A DNA stretch of 5,329 nt from Halobacteriales archaeon SW_9_67_24 (lineage in GTDB: Archaea > Halobacteriota > Halobacteria > Halobacteriales > Halococcaceae): contig PXSV01000050.1 in NCBI GenBank assembly GCA_003022685.1, positions 1-5,329 on the forward strand. Reading direction: 5' to 3'. A program made the position numbers and the translations under genes. This document shows, piece after piece, positions 5,067 through 5,329 of this stretch. The first letter of the stretch is position 1; every line of letters begins with the position of its first letter. The notes under the pieces are model-generated. The model ran no database searches, was not told the origin of the DNA, and saw only the letters and a program-made list of their open reading frames with translations.

Positions 5067-5314
5067 GTTCGATCCGCTATCCCCACGTCACCGAGAAGGC
5101 GATGAACGAGATGGACTACCGGAACAAGCTCCAGTTCGTGGTCGCGCTCGACGCGACGAAGCCGGAGATCGCCACGGAGATCGAGGAGCGTTTCGACGTC
5201 TCGATCGTCGACGTCACCACGCAGGTGACGCCCGACGGCGAGAAGAAAGCCACCGTCAAACTGGGCGAGGACGACGACGCGGACGAGGTCGCCTCGCGCA
5301 TCGGGGTGTTCTGA
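5063..5314 (+). CDS. rpl23: Large-subunit ribosomal protein L23 (uL23)
   Basis: The 83-residue protein begins MSSIRYPHVTEKAMNEMD and ends DEVASRIGVF, which matches the archaeal L23 family end to end (the Haloarcula protein is about 84-85). L23 binds 23S rRNA at the exit of the peptide tunnel and is the docking site for the signal recognition particle and chaperones. The core includes NKLQFVVALDATKPEIATEIE (21-41) and GEKKATVKL (59-67), with a DDDAD acidic cluster (70-74) typical of halophiles. The start ATG overlaps the rpl4 stop in an ATGA arrangement and is preceded by GGAGG. The frame stays open far upstream, through rpl4 and part of rpl3, so a longest-ORF rule would misplace this start. 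Confidence 0.98.
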   Translation: MSSIRYPHVTEKAMNEMDYRNKLQFVVALDATKPEIATEIEERFDVSIVDVTTQVTPDGEKKATVKLGEDDDADEVASRIGVF

Positions 5315-5316
5315 CC

Positions 5317-5329
5317 ATGGGACGACGCA
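5317..5329 (+). CDS. rpl2: Ribosomal protein L2 (uL2), first codons only
   Basis: Only ATG-GGA-CGA-CGC plus one base is present, encoding MGRR. Haloarchaeal L2 starts MGRRIQGQRR, and L2 follows L23 in the archaeal S10 cluster, so both residues and position agree. The gap after the rpl23 stop is 2 nt (5315-5316), and a GGGGTG stretch about 10 nt upstream could serve as a weak SD. The identification relies mostly on gene order. Confidence 0.78.

Overview
The window comes from a halophilic archaeon (class Halobacteria). The evidence is high GC, very acidic proteins, archaeal-type tRNA genes without an encoded CCA end, and ribosomal proteins L3, L4 and L23 that closely match, from memory, the lengths and sequences of the Haloarcula marismortui proteins. 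The genus cannot be fixed from this sequence alone.

Layout. Positions 1-285 (minus) hold the N-terminal 95 codons of diphthine synthase (dphB/dph5), cut by the window edge. Positions 286-922 hold no convincing gene; about 420-870 is a hairpin-rich stretch with a 20-bp direct repeat and looks like haloarchaeal repetitive DNA. Positions 923-1900 (plus) encode a Trm5-type tRNA (guanine37-N1)-methyltransferase. Two convergent tRNA genes follow: tRNA-Thr(CGU) on plus (1986-2060) and tRNA-Gly(GCC) on minus (2190-2260). Between them lie a long imperfect inverted repeat that includes the tRNA-Thr 3' end, a decayed tRNA-like fragment, and a strong hairpin. A promoter region divergent from tRNA-Gly then drives a SPOUT-superfamily RNA methyltransferase (2452-3297). 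This leads directly into the archaeal S10-type ribosomal protein operon: rpl3 (3312-4325), rpl4 (4326-5066), rpl23 (5063-5314), and the first codons of rpl2 (5317 onward).

Function. Every recognisable gene serves translation: modification of elongation factor 2, tRNA methylation, two tRNAs, a probable rRNA methyltransferase, and proteins of the large ribosomal subunit. The four genes from 2452 onward are tightly packed (14-nt gap, abutting stop/start, 4-nt overlap, 2-nt gap), so they are probably one transcript with translational coupling. dphB, trm5 and the two tRNAs appear to have their own promoters.

Novelty. I found no transposase, CRISPR array, toxin or defence gene. The two places least explained by known genes are the structured non-coding stretch upstream of trm5 and the inverted tRNA-derived palindrome between the two tRNA genes. 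Both more likely reflect repetitive DNA and tRNA duplication or decay than a new system.
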